Assembly: GCF_900230185.1 (NCBI RefSeq) | Contig: NZ_OCSR01000001.1 | Location: forward strand, 5,642,001-5,706,000 | Source of the DNA: Burkholderia sp. OK233 | Lineage (GTDB): Bacteria; Pseudomonadota; Gammaproteobacteria; Burkholderiales; Burkholderiaceae | Length of the DNA: 64,000 nt | Direction: 5' to 3' | Part shown: positions 42,833 to 51,880 of the stretch, piece by piece | Layout: each line of letters begins with the position of its first letter | Numbering within the stretch: position 1 is the first letter of the stretch | Translations under genes and position numbers: made by a program | Notes under the pieces: generated by a model | Databases searched by the model: none | What the model was told of the DNA's origin: nothing | Seen by the model: only the letters and a program-made list of their open reading frames with translations

Positions 42833-43185
42833 CTACGCCGGCGGAACGCCTGACCGCCGGTGACCACGCCCATCGACACGCTGCTCGATGTGCGTTTCGA
42901 AATACGCTTCGAAGATCGTCCCGGGCACTGCGCGTGCCCGCGTAGCCGCTTTCCCGCAGCGCGTCGGCGACCGTCACGCCTACCGCGTCGCGCGAGGCAA
43001 GCACCGCGGGCGTGAAGCGCGCGCCTTCCTCGTTGGTCCACACGACGATCTCGATCGGCTTGCCAGTTTCAATGTCCGTATCATCGAGTGTGCGCACCAC
43101 CTCCAGCGCGGCGAGCACGCCGTATACGGCATCGAAGCGGCCGCCCTCGAGCTGTGTTTCGAGAGCGCTGACGCTCGGTTGTCAA
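42833..43185 (-). pseudogene. M20-type amidohydrolase remnant (N-carbamoylase/ureidohydrolase-like)
   Basis: On the minus strand the frame reads GRFDAVYGVLAALEVVRTLDD and IEIVVWTNEEGARFTPAVL, with the metal-binding Glu-Glu and Ala-Arg motif of allantoate amidohydrolase and N-carbamoyl-amino-acid hydrolases. Then IFEAYFETHIEQ and SMGVVTGGQAFR follow in a shifted frame with a short deletion between them, and the gene is cut at about 42833 by the transposon end. The N-terminus is missing too, joined straight to the GntR gene region. Intact relatives open carbamoyl or ureido groups in pyrimidine or hydantoin breakdown. It may once have belonged to the catabolic operon. Confidence 0.7.
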
Positions 43186-43890
43186 TCAAGCAGACGATTC
43201 TCCAAACGTCTGTCGTAACAATTCCGCCGCAATATCCGCGACTCGGGCCACGTGAGCTGTAGCTGCATCTCGCGCGCGGTGCGCGTCGCGCGCACGGATC
43301 GCATCGAGAATGCGGTTCATCTCCTGCACAGCCTGCCGGCCGCGGTCGTCGGAGGCAATCGTCATCGCGCGCAAACGGTTGATCCGTGCATTGAGCGTCT
43401 GCACGATTTCCCACGACACTTTTTTGCCGCCGCCATGGAACATAGCCTCGTAAAACATGGCCGTTAGCTCCCGCACCGTCTCATGCGCGTGCGCTTCGAA
43501 CGCCTGCTGGATTCGGGTGATGCACTCGGCCAGCAGCACAATCACCGTTTCATCCGCATGCTGCGCGCAAGCCATCGCCGCATCGCCTTCAAGCAGCGCG
43601 CGGATCTCGTAGATTTCGGCGGCCGTCCCGGCATCCAGTCTCGCGACGATCGGCCCCTGATTCGGAATCGAATCGACCAGTCCTTCCGTCTCCAGATGCC
43701 GTAGAACTTCGCGCACGACGGTGCGGCTCACACCAAGTTCTTCACACAGCGAACGCTCGACCAGCCGCTCGCCCGGACGAAAGTGAGCCTCCAGAATCGC
43801 CGTGCGCATTTTCTCGAGCGCGAGTTCACGCAACGTCGTGGTGCGGCGTTCGACTTTCAGCGAAGGCAGAGCGTCACTCATGGTGTGCAT
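43186..43890 (-). CDS. GntR-family regulator, FadR/FCD subgroup (second copy)
   Basis: About 234 residues. The winged helix is KMRTAILEAHFRPGERLVERSLCEELGVSRTVVREVLRHLETEGLV, followed by an all-helical FCD effector domain with metal-ligand His/Asp positions (EIRALLEGDAAMAC ... EAMFHGG ... AATAHVARVADIA). It is a paralogue of the regulator at 53613. The start is one of two close ATGs (43890 or 43881), eight bases after the ATPase gene stop. It is the last gene of the operon, so it is co-expressed with its likely targets. Confidence 0.88.
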   Translation of the reverse strand: MHTMSDALPSLKVERRTTTLRELALEKMRTAILEAHFRPGERLVERSLCEELGVSRTVVREVLRHLETEGLVDSIPNQGPIVARLDAGTAAEIYEIRALLEGDAAMACAQHADETVIVLLAECITRIQQAFEAHAHETVRELTAMFYEAMFHGGGKKVSWEIVQTLNARINRLRAMTIASDDRGRQAVQEMNRILDAIRARDAHRARDAATAHVARVADIAAELLRQTFGESSA

Positions 43891-43898
43891 TGCCGTGC

Positions 43899-44990
43899 TC
43901 ACGCCTGCGCGAACAGCCGCACATCGCGCGTGTCCCAATCCACCAGCGCCTGCGTGCCGATCGACAACCCGCTGTCATGGCGATGTCCCGCCGGCATGCG
44001 AATCGAAATCTCCTGCTGCCAGGGCGTCGCGACGGCGTAATGCATCGCGTCGCCGAGATACGTGATATCGCGCACGGTGACAGGCAGACCCGTTGCACCA
44101 CTTGCGTCGCGCTGCGCCTGAATACGCATTTGCTCCGGGCGGATCATCAGCGTGCCTTCGTCGCCTGCCGTGAGCACCGGGTTGAAGCTGCCCGAACTCA
44201 CCGTATGACCATTCGGGAACACGCCGTTCATCCGGCCGTCGTTGTTCGACGTCACACGCACCGGCAGGAAATTCGAATTGCCGACAAAGCTCGCGACGAA
44301 ACGCGAGGCGGGATTCCCATACAGTTCCTCGCCGGTGCCGACCTGCTCGATGCGCCCCTTGTTGAACACGGCGATGCGATCCGATAGCCGCAACGCCTCC
44401 TCCTGATCGTGCGTCACATAGAGAATCGTGACGCCCGTCTCCTGATGAATGCGGCGCAGTTCGAGCTGGATTTCCTCGCGCAGTTTCTTGTCGAGCGCGG
44501 AGAGCGGCTCGTCCATCAGCAGCACGGGCGGATCATAGGCGAGCGCGCGGGCAATCGCAACGCGTTGCTGCTGTCCGCCCGACAACTGCGCGGGCATCCG
44601 GTCGCGGCACTCGGACAGGTGCACGAGTTTCAGCATCTGTTCGACCTTGCCCTTCACTTCGGCATCGGGACGGCGGCGCACGCGCAACGGGAATGCAATG
44701 TTCTCGCCCACCGTCAGATGCGGAAACAGCGTATAGCGCTGAAACACCATGCCGATGTGGCGCTTGTTCGGGGCGACGGAGAGCAGCGGCTTGCCGTCGA
44801 GCAGCACGCGTCCTTCGCTCGGCTCCTGAAAGCCCGCGACGATATAGAGCGTCGTGCTCTTGCCCGAACCGGACGGCCCGAGAAAGGTCATGAACTCGCC
44901 TTTGCGCACGTCGAGCGACACCTGGTCGATGGCGACGACGTCGTCGTAGGTTTTACGCAGGCGCTGGATTTGCAGGAATGCGGCAGTCAT
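43899..44990 (-). CDS. ABC transporter ATPase, polyamine/Fe-type (PotA-like)
   Basis: 363 residues. Walker A is GPSGSGKSTT, the Q-loop GMVFQRYTLFPHLTV, the signature LSGGQQQRVAIARAL and Walker B VLLMDEPLSALD, with the His switch in YVTHDQEEAL. The C-terminal 120 residues form a TOBE regulatory domain. It energises import by the two permeases and the binding protein of the same operon. Adjacent genes are 16 bp upstream and 8 bp downstream. The family covers putrescine, spermidine, thiamine and other organic cations. Confidence 0.92.
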   Translation of the reverse strand: MTAAFLQIQRLRKTYDDVVAIDQVSLDVRKGEFMTFLGPSGSGKSTTLYIVAGFQEPSEGRVLLDGKPLLSVAPNKRHIGMVFQRYTLFPHLTVGENIAFPLRVRRRPDAEVKGKVEQMLKLVHLSECRDRMPAQLSGGQQQRVAIARALAYDPPVLLMDEPLSALDKKLREEIQLELRRIHQETGVTILYVTHDQEEALRLSDRIAVFNKGRIEQVGTGEELYGNPASRFVASFVGNSNFLPVRVTSNNDGRMNGVFPNGHTVSSGSFNPVLTAGDEGTLMIRPEQMRIQAQRDASGATGLPVTVRDITYLGDAMHYAVATPWQQEISIRMPAGHRHDSGLSIGTQALVDWDTRDVRLFAQA

Positions 44991-45006
44991 GGTTGATTCA
45001 CCTCGG

Positions 45007-45801
45007 TTATCGTGCGCGGCGCAGAATCGCGCCCGCCAACATCAATACGGTCGTCAATCCGACGAGCAGCGAAGAAGCCGCCGCCACGACGGGCGTCAGG
45101 TCCTGCCGCAGAGTTGCCCAGATCCGCACGGGCAGCGTCTGCAAGGTCGGACTCGACATGAAGATCGACACCACTACTTCGTCCCACGACGCGAGGAATG
45201 AGAAGATCGCGGCGGCGAACAGACCGAGCCGGATCGCGGGCAACGTGACGCGCAGCTTCACTTCCAGCGGCGACGCGCCGCAGATCAGCGCCGCGTCTTC
45301 GAGCGCCGTGTCGAAGCTCGACAGCGAGTTGCTGATCGAGATGATCGAGAACGGCAGCGCGATGATCAGGTGGCCGATCACGAAGCCCGTCATCGTGCCG
45401 TTCAGTCCGATGCGCAGAAAGAACGCGTACAGCGCGACGGCCAGCACGACGACTGGCAACACCATCGGCGTGAGGAAGAACGCCTGCACGGCATTGAGTC
45501 CGCGAAACCTGCTGCGCACGAGCGCCAATGAAGCGAGAAAGCCGATCGACACCGATAGCACCGTGACGATTGCCGCGAGCTTCGCGCTTGTCAGCAGCGA
45601 ATCGATCCAGCCGGCATCGGTGAAAAGCTGCCGATACCACTCCAGCGTCCAACCGGGCGGCGGGAAGATCAGCCATTGCGAATCGCCGAACGACAGCGCG
45701 ACGATGAACACGATCGGCAGCAGAAGAAAGAGCGCAACGGCGGCGCCTACGGCGAGCAACATATAGCGCAGCGCGCCCAGGCGATCGAAATCGAGCAACA
45801 T
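45007..45801 (-). CDS. ABC transporter permease (PotC-like)
   Basis: 264 residues with six membrane helices. The EAA-type ATPase-coupling loop is EDAALICGASPLEVKLRVTLPAI (about residues 180-202). The N-terminal helix LLAVGAAVALFLLLPIVFIVALSF matches binding-protein-dependent inner-membrane permeases of the polyamine-type group. It works as a heterodimer with the permease at 45867. A hairpin (45818-45839) lies in the gap to that gene and may tune relative expression. Confidence 0.9.
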   Translation of the reverse strand: MLLDFDRLGALRYMLLAVGAAVALFLLLPIVFIVALSFGDSQWLIFPPPGWTLEWYRQLFTDAGWIDSLLTSAKLAAIVTVLSVSIGFLASLALVRSRFRGLNAVQAFFLTPMVLPVVVLAVALYAFFLRIGLNGTMTGFVIGHLIIALPFSIISISNSLSSFDTALEDAALICGASPLEVKLRVTLPAIRLGLFAAAIFSFLASWDEVVVSIFMSSPTLQTLPVRIWATLRQDLTPVVAAASSLLVGLTTVLMLAGAILRRAR

Positions 45802-45817
45802 GTCAGTCCTCCCGCCG

Positions 45818-45839
45818 AGCCGCCCCGAAGGGGGCGGCT
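45818..45839. repeat. Intercistronic hairpin between the two permease genes
   Basis: AGCCGCCCC-GAAG-GGGGCGGCT, with nine paired bases and a GNRA-like tetraloop. No T-run follows, so it is more likely an mRNA-stabilising or partial-attenuation element than a terminator. Confidence 0.5.
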
Positions 45840-45866
45840 AATCTGGTGCGTAGGGGTTGTTTCACC

Positions 45867-46751
45867 TCAACGGCCTCCCGGGTTGGCGCGCGCACTGCCT
45901 GTGAAGCGCAGTTGCAGCGTGTACAGCGCCAGCGTCACGGCGAGCAGCACGAAGGCGGCCGCACCGGCAAGGCCCCAGTTCAACAGTTGCTGCACGAGTT
46001 GGGCGATGAGTTCCGCGAGCATCATGTAAGATGCACCGCCGAGCAATGCGGGCGTGACGAAATAACCGAGCGCCATCACGAACACCATCAACGCGCCCGA
46101 GGCGATGCCCGGCATCGCGAGCGGCACCAGCACGCGCCAGAACGCCTGCCAGCGGCTCGCGCCGCAGATCGCAGCGGCACGCAAAGTCGATGGTTCGATG
46201 CTGCGCAGCGTTGCATGCAGCGGCATCACGAGGAACGGCAGCATGATGTAGGTCATGCCGATGGTCACGCCGATCAGGTTGTTCACCAGCGTCAGAGGCT
46301 CGTTGATCACGCCGAGCGCCATCAGCAGACGGTTGATCGGTCCGGTCTGTTGCAGCAGCACCATCCAGGCGAATGTGCGAGCCAGCAGGTTGGTCCACAT
46401 CGACAGCAGCAGGATCGCGAACAGCAGTGAACTCAGCTTGCGCGGCGCGATGGCGAGCAGCCATGCGGTCGGAAATCCAATCGCGAGCGTCGCCGCCGTC
46501 ACGACCGTCGCCACCAGAAACGTATTGCCGAACACACGCAGATAGGTGGTCGAGCCGAGCAGTTGCACGTAGTTGGTCAGCCCCGGCGTCGGTTCGAGCA
46601 CGCTGCGCAAGAGCAGCGACAGCACCGGCAGCAGAAAAAAGATCACCAGCAGCAACAGCGCGGGCACGAGCAGGCGGATGCTGCGCCAGTCGCGCCGCCG
46701 GCGCCGGGCCGTCGCGGGCGGATGCGCGACGGTACTCAGGACATTAGGCAT
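45867..46751 (-). CDS. ABC transporter permease (PotB-like)
   Basis: About 294 residues from the ATG at 46751, set by GGGAGACACC; the frame is open much further upstream but that is inside the binding-protein gene. It has six helices, beginning IRLLVPALLLLVIFFLLPVLSLLL. The coupling loop is AAAICGASRWQAFWRVLVPLAMPGI. It forms the transmembrane pathway with the second permease. The N-terminal basic stretch (RRRRRDWRS) fits a cytoplasmic start. Confidence 0.9.
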   Translation of the reverse strand: MPNVLSTVAHPPATARRRRRDWRSIRLLVPALLLLVIFFLLPVLSLLLRSVLEPTPGLTNYVQLLGSTTYLRVFGNTFLVATVVTAATLAIGFPTAWLLAIAPRKLSSLLFAILLLSMWTNLLARTFAWMVLLQQTGPINRLLMALGVINEPLTLVNNLIGVTIGMTYIMLPFLVMPLHATLRSIEPSTLRAAAICGASRWQAFWRVLVPLAMPGIASGALMVFVMALGYFVTPALLGGASYMMLAELIAQLVQQLLNWGLAGAAAFVLLAVTLALYTLQLRFTGSARANPGGR

Positions 46752-46801
46752 GGTGTCTCCCATCCACTCCAATTGCTGTGCGACGATCACGTGCCGCGCG
46801 C

Positions 46802-47833
46802 TTATTTCGACTGCCACGCATACCAGCGTTTGGCGATCGCATCGCGGTTCTCGGCCCAGTACTTCATGTCGAGATTGATCTGCGAGGTCTTGTACTGATC
46901 GGGCAACGTCCTGGCGATGGCAGGCGACATCAGTGCAGCCGACTTTACGTTGATCGGCGCATAGCCGGTATCCGCCGCGAACTTTGCTTGTGCCTGAGCG
47001 CTCGTTGCGGCGGCGAGGTACTTCATGGCTTCGGCCTTGTGCTTCGCGCCCTTCGGGATCACCAGCATGTCGGCGGCCGTCAGGTTCTGGTTCCACGAGA
47101 TGCCGACCGGCACGCCGGTCTGTTCGAGCGCATGCAAACGTCCGTTCCAGAACATGCCGATAGGTGCTTCGCCCGAAGCGAGCAACTGCTGCGATTGCGC
47201 GCCGCCGCTCCACCAGACGATATCCCCCTTGATCGTGTCGAGCTTCTTGAACGCGCGATCGAGGTCAAGCGGATAGAGCTTGTTGGGCGACACACCATCG
47301 GCTAGCAGCGCGATTTCCAGCACGCCCGGTGCCGACCATTTATAGAACGTGCGCTTGCCAGGGAATTTCTTCGTATCGAACAGATCGGCCCACGTGGTGG
47401 GCTGGGCGCCCGTGTACTTCGCCTTGTTGTAGCCGAGCACGAACGAGTAGTAGAAGCTGCCCACTGCATCCGATGTCGCGAAGCGCGGATCCAGATCGTC
47501 TTTCTTGACGACCGAATAGTCGATCGGTTCGATCAGTCCCGCCTGCTGCGCGGCATACGCGAAATCGCCTTCGACATCTACTACATCCCAGTTCACGTTG
47601 CCGCTGTCGACCATCGCCTTGAGCTTGCCGTAGTCCGTCGGACCGTCCATCAGCACGTTGACGCCCGTCGCTTGCGTGAACGGCTGCGCCCAGTTCTTCT
47701 GCTGCGACGACTGCGTGGTGCCGCCCCAGCTCGTGAAGACGATGGGGTCCGCGGCCAATGCCGGCGCAGCCGCGAGCGTCGCCGCGCAGAGCGCGACCAG
47801 CGGTGCGATTGAGGAGGTGGTTCTGCTGCTCAT
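46802..47833 (-). CDS. ABC transporter substrate-binding protein (PotD/PotF-like)
   Basis: 343 residues from the ATG at 47833 after GGAGACAGAC. A signal peptide (PLVALCAATLAAAPALAA) precedes the mature start DPIVFTSWGGTTQSSQQKNW. The body shows the type 2 periplasmic-binding fold (WDVVDVEGDFAYAAQQAGLIEPIDYS, YNKAKYTGAQPTTWADLFD, IGMFWNGRLHALEQTGVPV). It probably captures the operon substrate in the periplasm. Trp-rich pockets in this family suit amine or quaternary ammonium ligands, which agrees with an N-containing aromatic or betaine-like substrate, though this is inference. Confidence 0.9.
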   Translation of the reverse strand: MSSRTTSSIAPLVALCAATLAAAPALAADPIVFTSWGGTTQSSQQKNWAQPFTQATGVNVLMDGPTDYGKLKAMVDSGNVNWDVVDVEGDFAYAAQQAGLIEPIDYSVVKKDDLDPRFATSDAVGSFYYSFVLGYNKAKYTGAQPTTWADLFDTKKFPGKRTFYKWSAPGVLEIALLADGVSPNKLYPLDLDRAFKKLDTIKGDIVWWSGGAQSQQLLASGEAPIGMFWNGRLHALEQTGVPVGISWNQNLTAADMLVIPKGAKHKAEAMKYLAAATSAQAQAKFAADTGYAPINVKSAALMSPAIARTLPDQYKTSQINLDMKYWAENRDAIAKRWYAWQSK

Positions 47834-47898
47834 GTCTGTCTCCAAGAATTTTGGTAGGTTTCGTGGCAACGTGTCACGCGGCCAGTCGAACGTCTTAC

Positions 47899-48213
47899 TC
47901 AGGCAAGCGGCGAAAAACGCGCTGACTTCATGATCTTGTTTTCCATCTCTTCCATCAGCGCCTGAATCTTCGGCGCGAAGGCCTGCCACGCACGATCTTC
48001 AGCGAGCGCGGCGCGGCGGCGTTCGCGTTCGTCGAGACTCGGATAGGCCCAGATATGCACAATCTGATTCTGCGGTCCGATCTCCGAAAAGAAATAACCG
48101 ACCAGTTGACCCAGATACCGCTTCTGCAACTCGATGCCCTCTTCCTCGACGAGTTTCAGATAGGCCGGCACGGCGCCCGTCTTGATGCGATAGGTACGGA
48201 TTTCATAGAACAT
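47899..48213 (-). CDS. NIPSNAP family protein
   Basis: 104 residues. It begins MFYEIRTYRIKTGAVPAYLKL and continues with GYFFSEIGPQNQIVHIWAYPSLDERERRR, the dimeric ferredoxin-like alpha-beta barrel of NIPSNAP. Bacterial members often sit in catabolic operons, but their chemistry is unclear. The gap to the aldehyde dehydrogenase is 29 bp and to the binding protein 65 bp, so it is part of the transcript. It could be a monooxygenase-like or isomerase helper. Confidence 0.88.
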   Translation of the reverse strand: MFYEIRTYRIKTGAVPAYLKLVEEEGIELQKRYLGQLVGYFFSEIGPQNQIVHIWAYPSLDERERRRAALAEDRAWQAFAPKIQALMEEMENKIMKSARFSPLA

Positions 48214-48242
48214 GCTGGCTCCCGGTTGCTAGTGTTGGCGGT

Positions 48243-49715
48243 TCAGCGCATCACGAACGGATCGGCGATCGGTTCGTCCGACGTGCGGATCCACACCGAC
48301 TTCGTGCGCGTGTACTCGAGCACCGCTTCCAGGCCGCCTTCGCGACCGAGGCCGGACAGTCCGTAGCCGCCGAACGGCACGATCGGCGACACCGCGCGAT
48401 ACGTGTTGACCCACACGATGCCGGCGCGCAGCGCGCGCGTGAGCCGGTGCGCCCGCGTCAGGTCGCGCGTGAACACACCCGATGCAAGGCCATAGCGTGT
48501 GTCGTTGGCGAGCGCGATAGCGTCGGCTTCCGTATCGAATGTGACGACGCTAAGTACAGGTCCGAACAGTTCTTCCACCACGCTCGGCACTTGTGCATTC
48601 GAGCAATCGACGATGGTCGGCAAAAAGTAATTGCCTTGGGCGATGCCTTCCGGTTGCTTGCCACCCGTGACGATGCGTCCGCCCGCTTCGACGCTCGCGC
48701 GCAGCACCTTCTCGATGTGTTCGAGTTGACGGCGGGTGGCGAGCGGCCCCATCTCGGTGGCCATATCCTGCGGATTACCGATGCGAATCGCCTGCGCCTT
48801 CGCGACGAGCCGCTCGATCAGCGCATCGTGAATGCCGCGCTGCACGACGAGACGCGAACCGGCGACACAGCTTTGCCCCGTCGCCGCAAAAATGCCCGCG
48901 ATGACGGCGTTGCAGGCGCTATCGAGATCGGCGTCGTCAAACACCAGCACGGGCGACTTGCCACCGAGTTCCAGCGACATCGCAGCCAGGTTCTCCGCCG
49001 AATTGCGCACCACGTGACGCGCCGTTTCCGGGCCGCCCGTAAAGGCAATACGCGACACGAGCGGATGACTCGTCAACGTGCTCCCGCAATCGTTGCCGAA
49101 GCCAGTCACGATATTGACGACGCCTTTCGGAAAGCCCGCTTCGTGCACCAGCCGCGCGAATTCGAGCAACGGCGCGGGACCGTCCTCCGACGCCTTGAGC
49201 ACGATCGTGCAGCCCGCTGCGAGCGCGGGGCCGACCTTCACCGCTGACAGGAACAGCTGCGAATTCCACGGCACGATACCCGCGACCACGCCCACCGGCT
49301 CGCGTCGCAGCGTGACTTCCATATCGGGTTTGTCGACCGGCAGCCACGCACCCTGAATCTTGTCCGCGAGGCCAGCGTAATAGCGGTAATACTCGGCCAC
49401 GTAGCCAATCTGGCTGCGCGTCTCGCGAATGATCTTGCCCGTGTCCCGGGTTTCGAGTTCAGCAAGACGCGGCGCATGTTGTGCGACGAGGTCGGCGAGC
49501 CTGTAGAGCAGCTTGCCGCGCGCACTTGCCGTCAGATTCGCCCATGCGGGATTGTTGAGCGCACGATGCGCCGCCTTTACCGCACGGTCGACGTCGTCGG
49601 CGCTGGCGGCGGGCATGCTCGCCCACACGTCGCCCGTCGAGGGATCGACGCTGTCGAAATGCTCGCGCGCATCTTCGAAGACGCCGTCGATGTACTGCTG
49701 GAACCGCTGGACCAT
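48243..49715 (-). CDS. NAD-dependent aldehyde dehydrogenase
   Basis: About 490 residues. It has the Rossmann region (GGPETARHVVRNSAENLAAMSLELGGKSPVLV) with the general base Glu in LELGGKSP, and the catalytic Cys in FAATGQSCVAGSRLVV. The substrate tunnel motif PWNSQLFL near residue 155 holds the conserved Asn. A GTG three codons earlier exists, but GGAG is spaced correctly for the ATG at 49715. It probably oxidises a semialdehyde produced by the monooxygenase step of this operon. Confidence 0.9.
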   Translation of the reverse strand: MVQRFQQYIDGVFEDAREHFDSVDPSTGDVWASMPAASADDVDRAVKAAHRALNNPAWANLTASARGKLLYRLADLVAQHAPRLAELETRDTGKIIRETRSQIGYVAEYYRYYAGLADKIQGAWLPVDKPDMEVTLRREPVGVVAGIVPWNSQLFLSAVKVGPALAAGCTIVLKASEDGPAPLLEFARLVHEAGFPKGVVNIVTGFGNDCGSTLTSHPLVSRIAFTGGPETARHVVRNSAENLAAMSLELGGKSPVLVFDDADLDSACNAVIAGIFAATGQSCVAGSRLVVQRGIHDALIERLVAKAQAIRIGNPQDMATEMGPLATRRQLEHIEKVLRASVEAGGRIVTGGKQPEGIAQGNYFLPTIVDCSNAQVPSVVEELFGPVLSVVTFDTEADAIALANDTRYGLASGVFTRDLTRAHRLTRALRAGIVWVNTYRAVSPIVPFGGYGLSGLGREGGLEAVLEYTRTKSVWIRTSDEPIADPFVMR

Positions 49716-49751
49716 GTCAGCCACTCCGTGGAGTTAACAAGGACGTGCGCG

Positions 49752-50795
49752 TCAGCGCGCGTCGAACGCGGGCATCACGTCGGAAATGAACAGCTCCAGC
49801 GACCTGCGCTTGCGCTCGAAGCTCATATGGCTGTCGAGCCAGAAGCTGTACTGGTCGTAGCCGAGTTCCTCGTAACCCTTGAGGCGCGCGATCACCTGCT
49901 TCGGCTCGCCGATCACGAGGTTCTTGCGAATCGCCTCGGGCGAGTACTGCGGGAACATTTCGACGTCGGCATCCGTCAGTGGCTCGATGAAGCCCTGCTC
50001 GACCGGCCGCTCGTTCTTGAACCATTTACTGAAGTAGCGATAGAAGCGCGCGAGGTCTTCCACCGCTTCGTCCACTTCGGTGGCATTCGCGCCGACGAAC
50101 GTGTGCATCAGCATCATCACCTGCGGACGCGGCACGTCGGGATGTGCGGCGCAGGCGGCGTTGAAGCGCTCCATCAGGCTCACGACCTCGGCGTCGCCCT
50201 GGGCCAGCGACGTCACTTGCACATTGCAGCCGTTAGCGATGGCGAATGCATGCGAGTTCGGATCGCGCGCGGCGAGCCACATCGGCGGATTCGGGTGCTG
50301 GATGGGGCGCGGCACGGGCGTCGTCGACGGCCATGACCAGAACTCGCCCTGATGCGCGTAATCGCCCTTGAAGAGCTTGCGCAACGCGGGTACCAGTTCA
50401 CGTATGCGCGCACCGGCGCCCATCGCGTCGAGACCCGGCAACAGGCGCTCGTATTCGAACGAATACGCGCCGCGCGCGATGCCCAGATCGAGCCGCCCGT
50501 TGCTCGCGACGTCGACCATCCCGGCCTCGCCCGCCAGCGCGATCGGATGCCAGAACGGCGCGATCACCGTGCCCGTGCCCAGACGAATGCGTTCCGTCTT
50601 CGCGGCCAGATACGACAGATTGACGAAAGGATTCGGCGCGATCGTGAATTCCATCGCGTGATGCTCGCCGATCCACGCTGTTTCGAAACCGCCGCGCTCG
50701 GCGAGCTGCACGAGCTCGGTCATCTGGTCGAACAGTTCGCGGTGCGACGTCGTGTTGTCGTACCGCTCCATATGCAGGAATAACGAAAACTTCAT
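49752..50795 (-). CDS. LLM class flavin-dependent monooxygenase
   Basis: 347 residues in the bacterial-luciferase TIM-barrel family: MKFSLFLHMERYDNTTSHRELFDQ, WIGEHHAMEFTIAPNPFVNLSYLAAKTERIRLGTGTVIAPFWHPI and GRLDLGIARGAYSFEYER. These enzymes use FMNH2 from a separate reductase and O2 to oxygenate a substrate, often with ring or C-N cleavage. A flavin reductase gene lies 116 bp upstream in the same operon, giving a two-component system. It is the likely first catabolic step. Confidence 0.9.
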   Translation of the reverse strand: MKFSLFLHMERYDNTTSHRELFDQMTELVQLAERGGFETAWIGEHHAMEFTIAPNPFVNLSYLAAKTERIRLGTGTVIAPFWHPIALAGEAGMVDVASNGRLDLGIARGAYSFEYERLLPGLDAMGAGARIRELVPALRKLFKGDYAHQGEFWSWPSTTPVPRPIQHPNPPMWLAARDPNSHAFAIANGCNVQVTSLAQGDAEVVSLMERFNAACAAHPDVPRPQVMMLMHTFVGANATEVDEAVEDLARFYRYFSKWFKNERPVEQGFIEPLTDADVEMFPQYSPEAIRKNLVIGEPKQVIARLKGYEELGYDQYSFWLDSHMSFERKRRSLELFISDVMPAFDAR

Positions 50796-50911
50796 GATGA
50801 TTCCTCTCTCATGTCGACCGGAGTTCGTGCTTTGGCACCTATTCCGGTCTCATGCTGCGGGCTGCGCGTCGTGCGCAGCAGGATTTGTCGGCGGATTGAT
50901 CCGTGGTGTCC

Positions 50912-51880
50912 TCAATGTGCGAGCGCGAGCGTCTGCACCTTGCCGGCTTCCGTGTCGCCGACATAGATGCCGAACGCGTCTTCGCTGCGTTCGCGCACGT
51001 AGCGTTCGAGCATGGAGCGCACCGCGTCGTCCCGCAGCTCATTCCACGGAATCTGTGCCAACGGGACGATGCGGATCGTGCTGTCCATCCACGCCGTGCC
51101 GCTGTCGATCACGCGGCCGCGATAGTAGATTTGTACACTCGACGCCGGGCCGCTGCCTGATTCGAATACGGCAAAGATAAAGTCGAGATGCGCTTCGAGG
51201 CCGAGTTTCGCCAGCAGGCCGCGCAGGCTCGCCGCATCGCTCGCGGGTTCGAGCTTGATGCCCGTGGGCAACTGCAAGCCTTTCGGCGTATCCAGCAACA
51301 CGAGTCCATCGCGATGTTCGAGAATCGCGCCCACTTGCGTGCGCGATCCGGCGGCAGCCAATGCGTCCTGCGACAGGCTGAAGTTCACGTACGCACCCCG
51401 GCAGTAGCCGAGTGGCGACGAGCTGGTATGAAGAAAGTCGACTACACGTCCGATCAGAATGATGTGATCGCCGGCATCGACGACTTCATGCGTCGTGCAG
51501 TCGAACGTCGCGGCCGCATCGGTCACCACGGGCGCGCCCGTTGCACGTGTCTGCCACGCAACCTGTGCGAACTTGTCCGCCGCTTTCGATGCGAACACGC
51601 CGGACACGGACTTCTGATCTTCAGCGAGCACGCTCACGGCAAAGTGGCGTGTCTGCGAAAACACTTCGTAGCTCGACGCGGTCTTCGCAATGCATACGAG
51701 AATCAACGGCGGATCGAGCGACACCGAGGTGAACGAGTTGGCCGTGAAGCCGCGCGGCGAGCCGTCCGGCTGGATCGTCGTGACCACCGTCACACCCGTC
51801 ACGAACGCGCCGAGGGCGCGGCGGAATTCGGCAAGGTCGAAAGTCTGTTGCGCGGTTTGGTCAAACTTCGGCTCAGTCAT
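50912..51880 (-). CDS. Flavin reductase with C-terminal extra domain
   Basis: About 322 residues. The first 165 form a flavin reductase-like FMN split barrel (FRRALGAFVTGVTVVTTIQPDGSPRGFTANSFTSVSLDPPLILVC ... CRGAYVNFSL). A further domain of about 150 residues follows (VGAILEHRDGLVLLDTPKGLQLPTGIKLEPASDAASL), Nudix-like in its beta pattern. I cannot see a complete Nudix box. The ATG at 51880 follows GGAGACCGCC and overlaps the hydrolase stop by 8 bp. It supplies reduced flavin to the LLM enzyme; the role of the extra domain is unknown. Confidence 0.85.
   Translation of the reverse strand: MTEPKFDQTAQQTFDLAEFRRALGAFVTGVTVVTTIQPDGSPRGFTANSFTSVSLDPPLILVCIAKTASSYEVFSQTRHFAVSVLAEDQKSVSGVFASKAADKFAQVAWQTRATGAPVVTDAAATFDCTTHEVVDAGDHIILIGRVVDFLHTSSSPLGYCRGAYVNFSLSQDALAAAGSRTQVGAILEHRDGLVLLDTPKGLQLPTGIKLEPASDAASLRGLLAKLGLEAHLDFIFAVFESGSGPASSVQIYYRGRVIDSGTAWMDSTIRIVPLAQIPWNELRDDAVRSMLERYVRERSEDAFGIYVGDTEAGKVQTLALAH

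Noticed and set aside
44978..45766. Rightward Ser/Thr-rich open frame opposite the permease gene
   Set aside because: Low-complexity shadow frame; the permease on the minus strand has full motifs.
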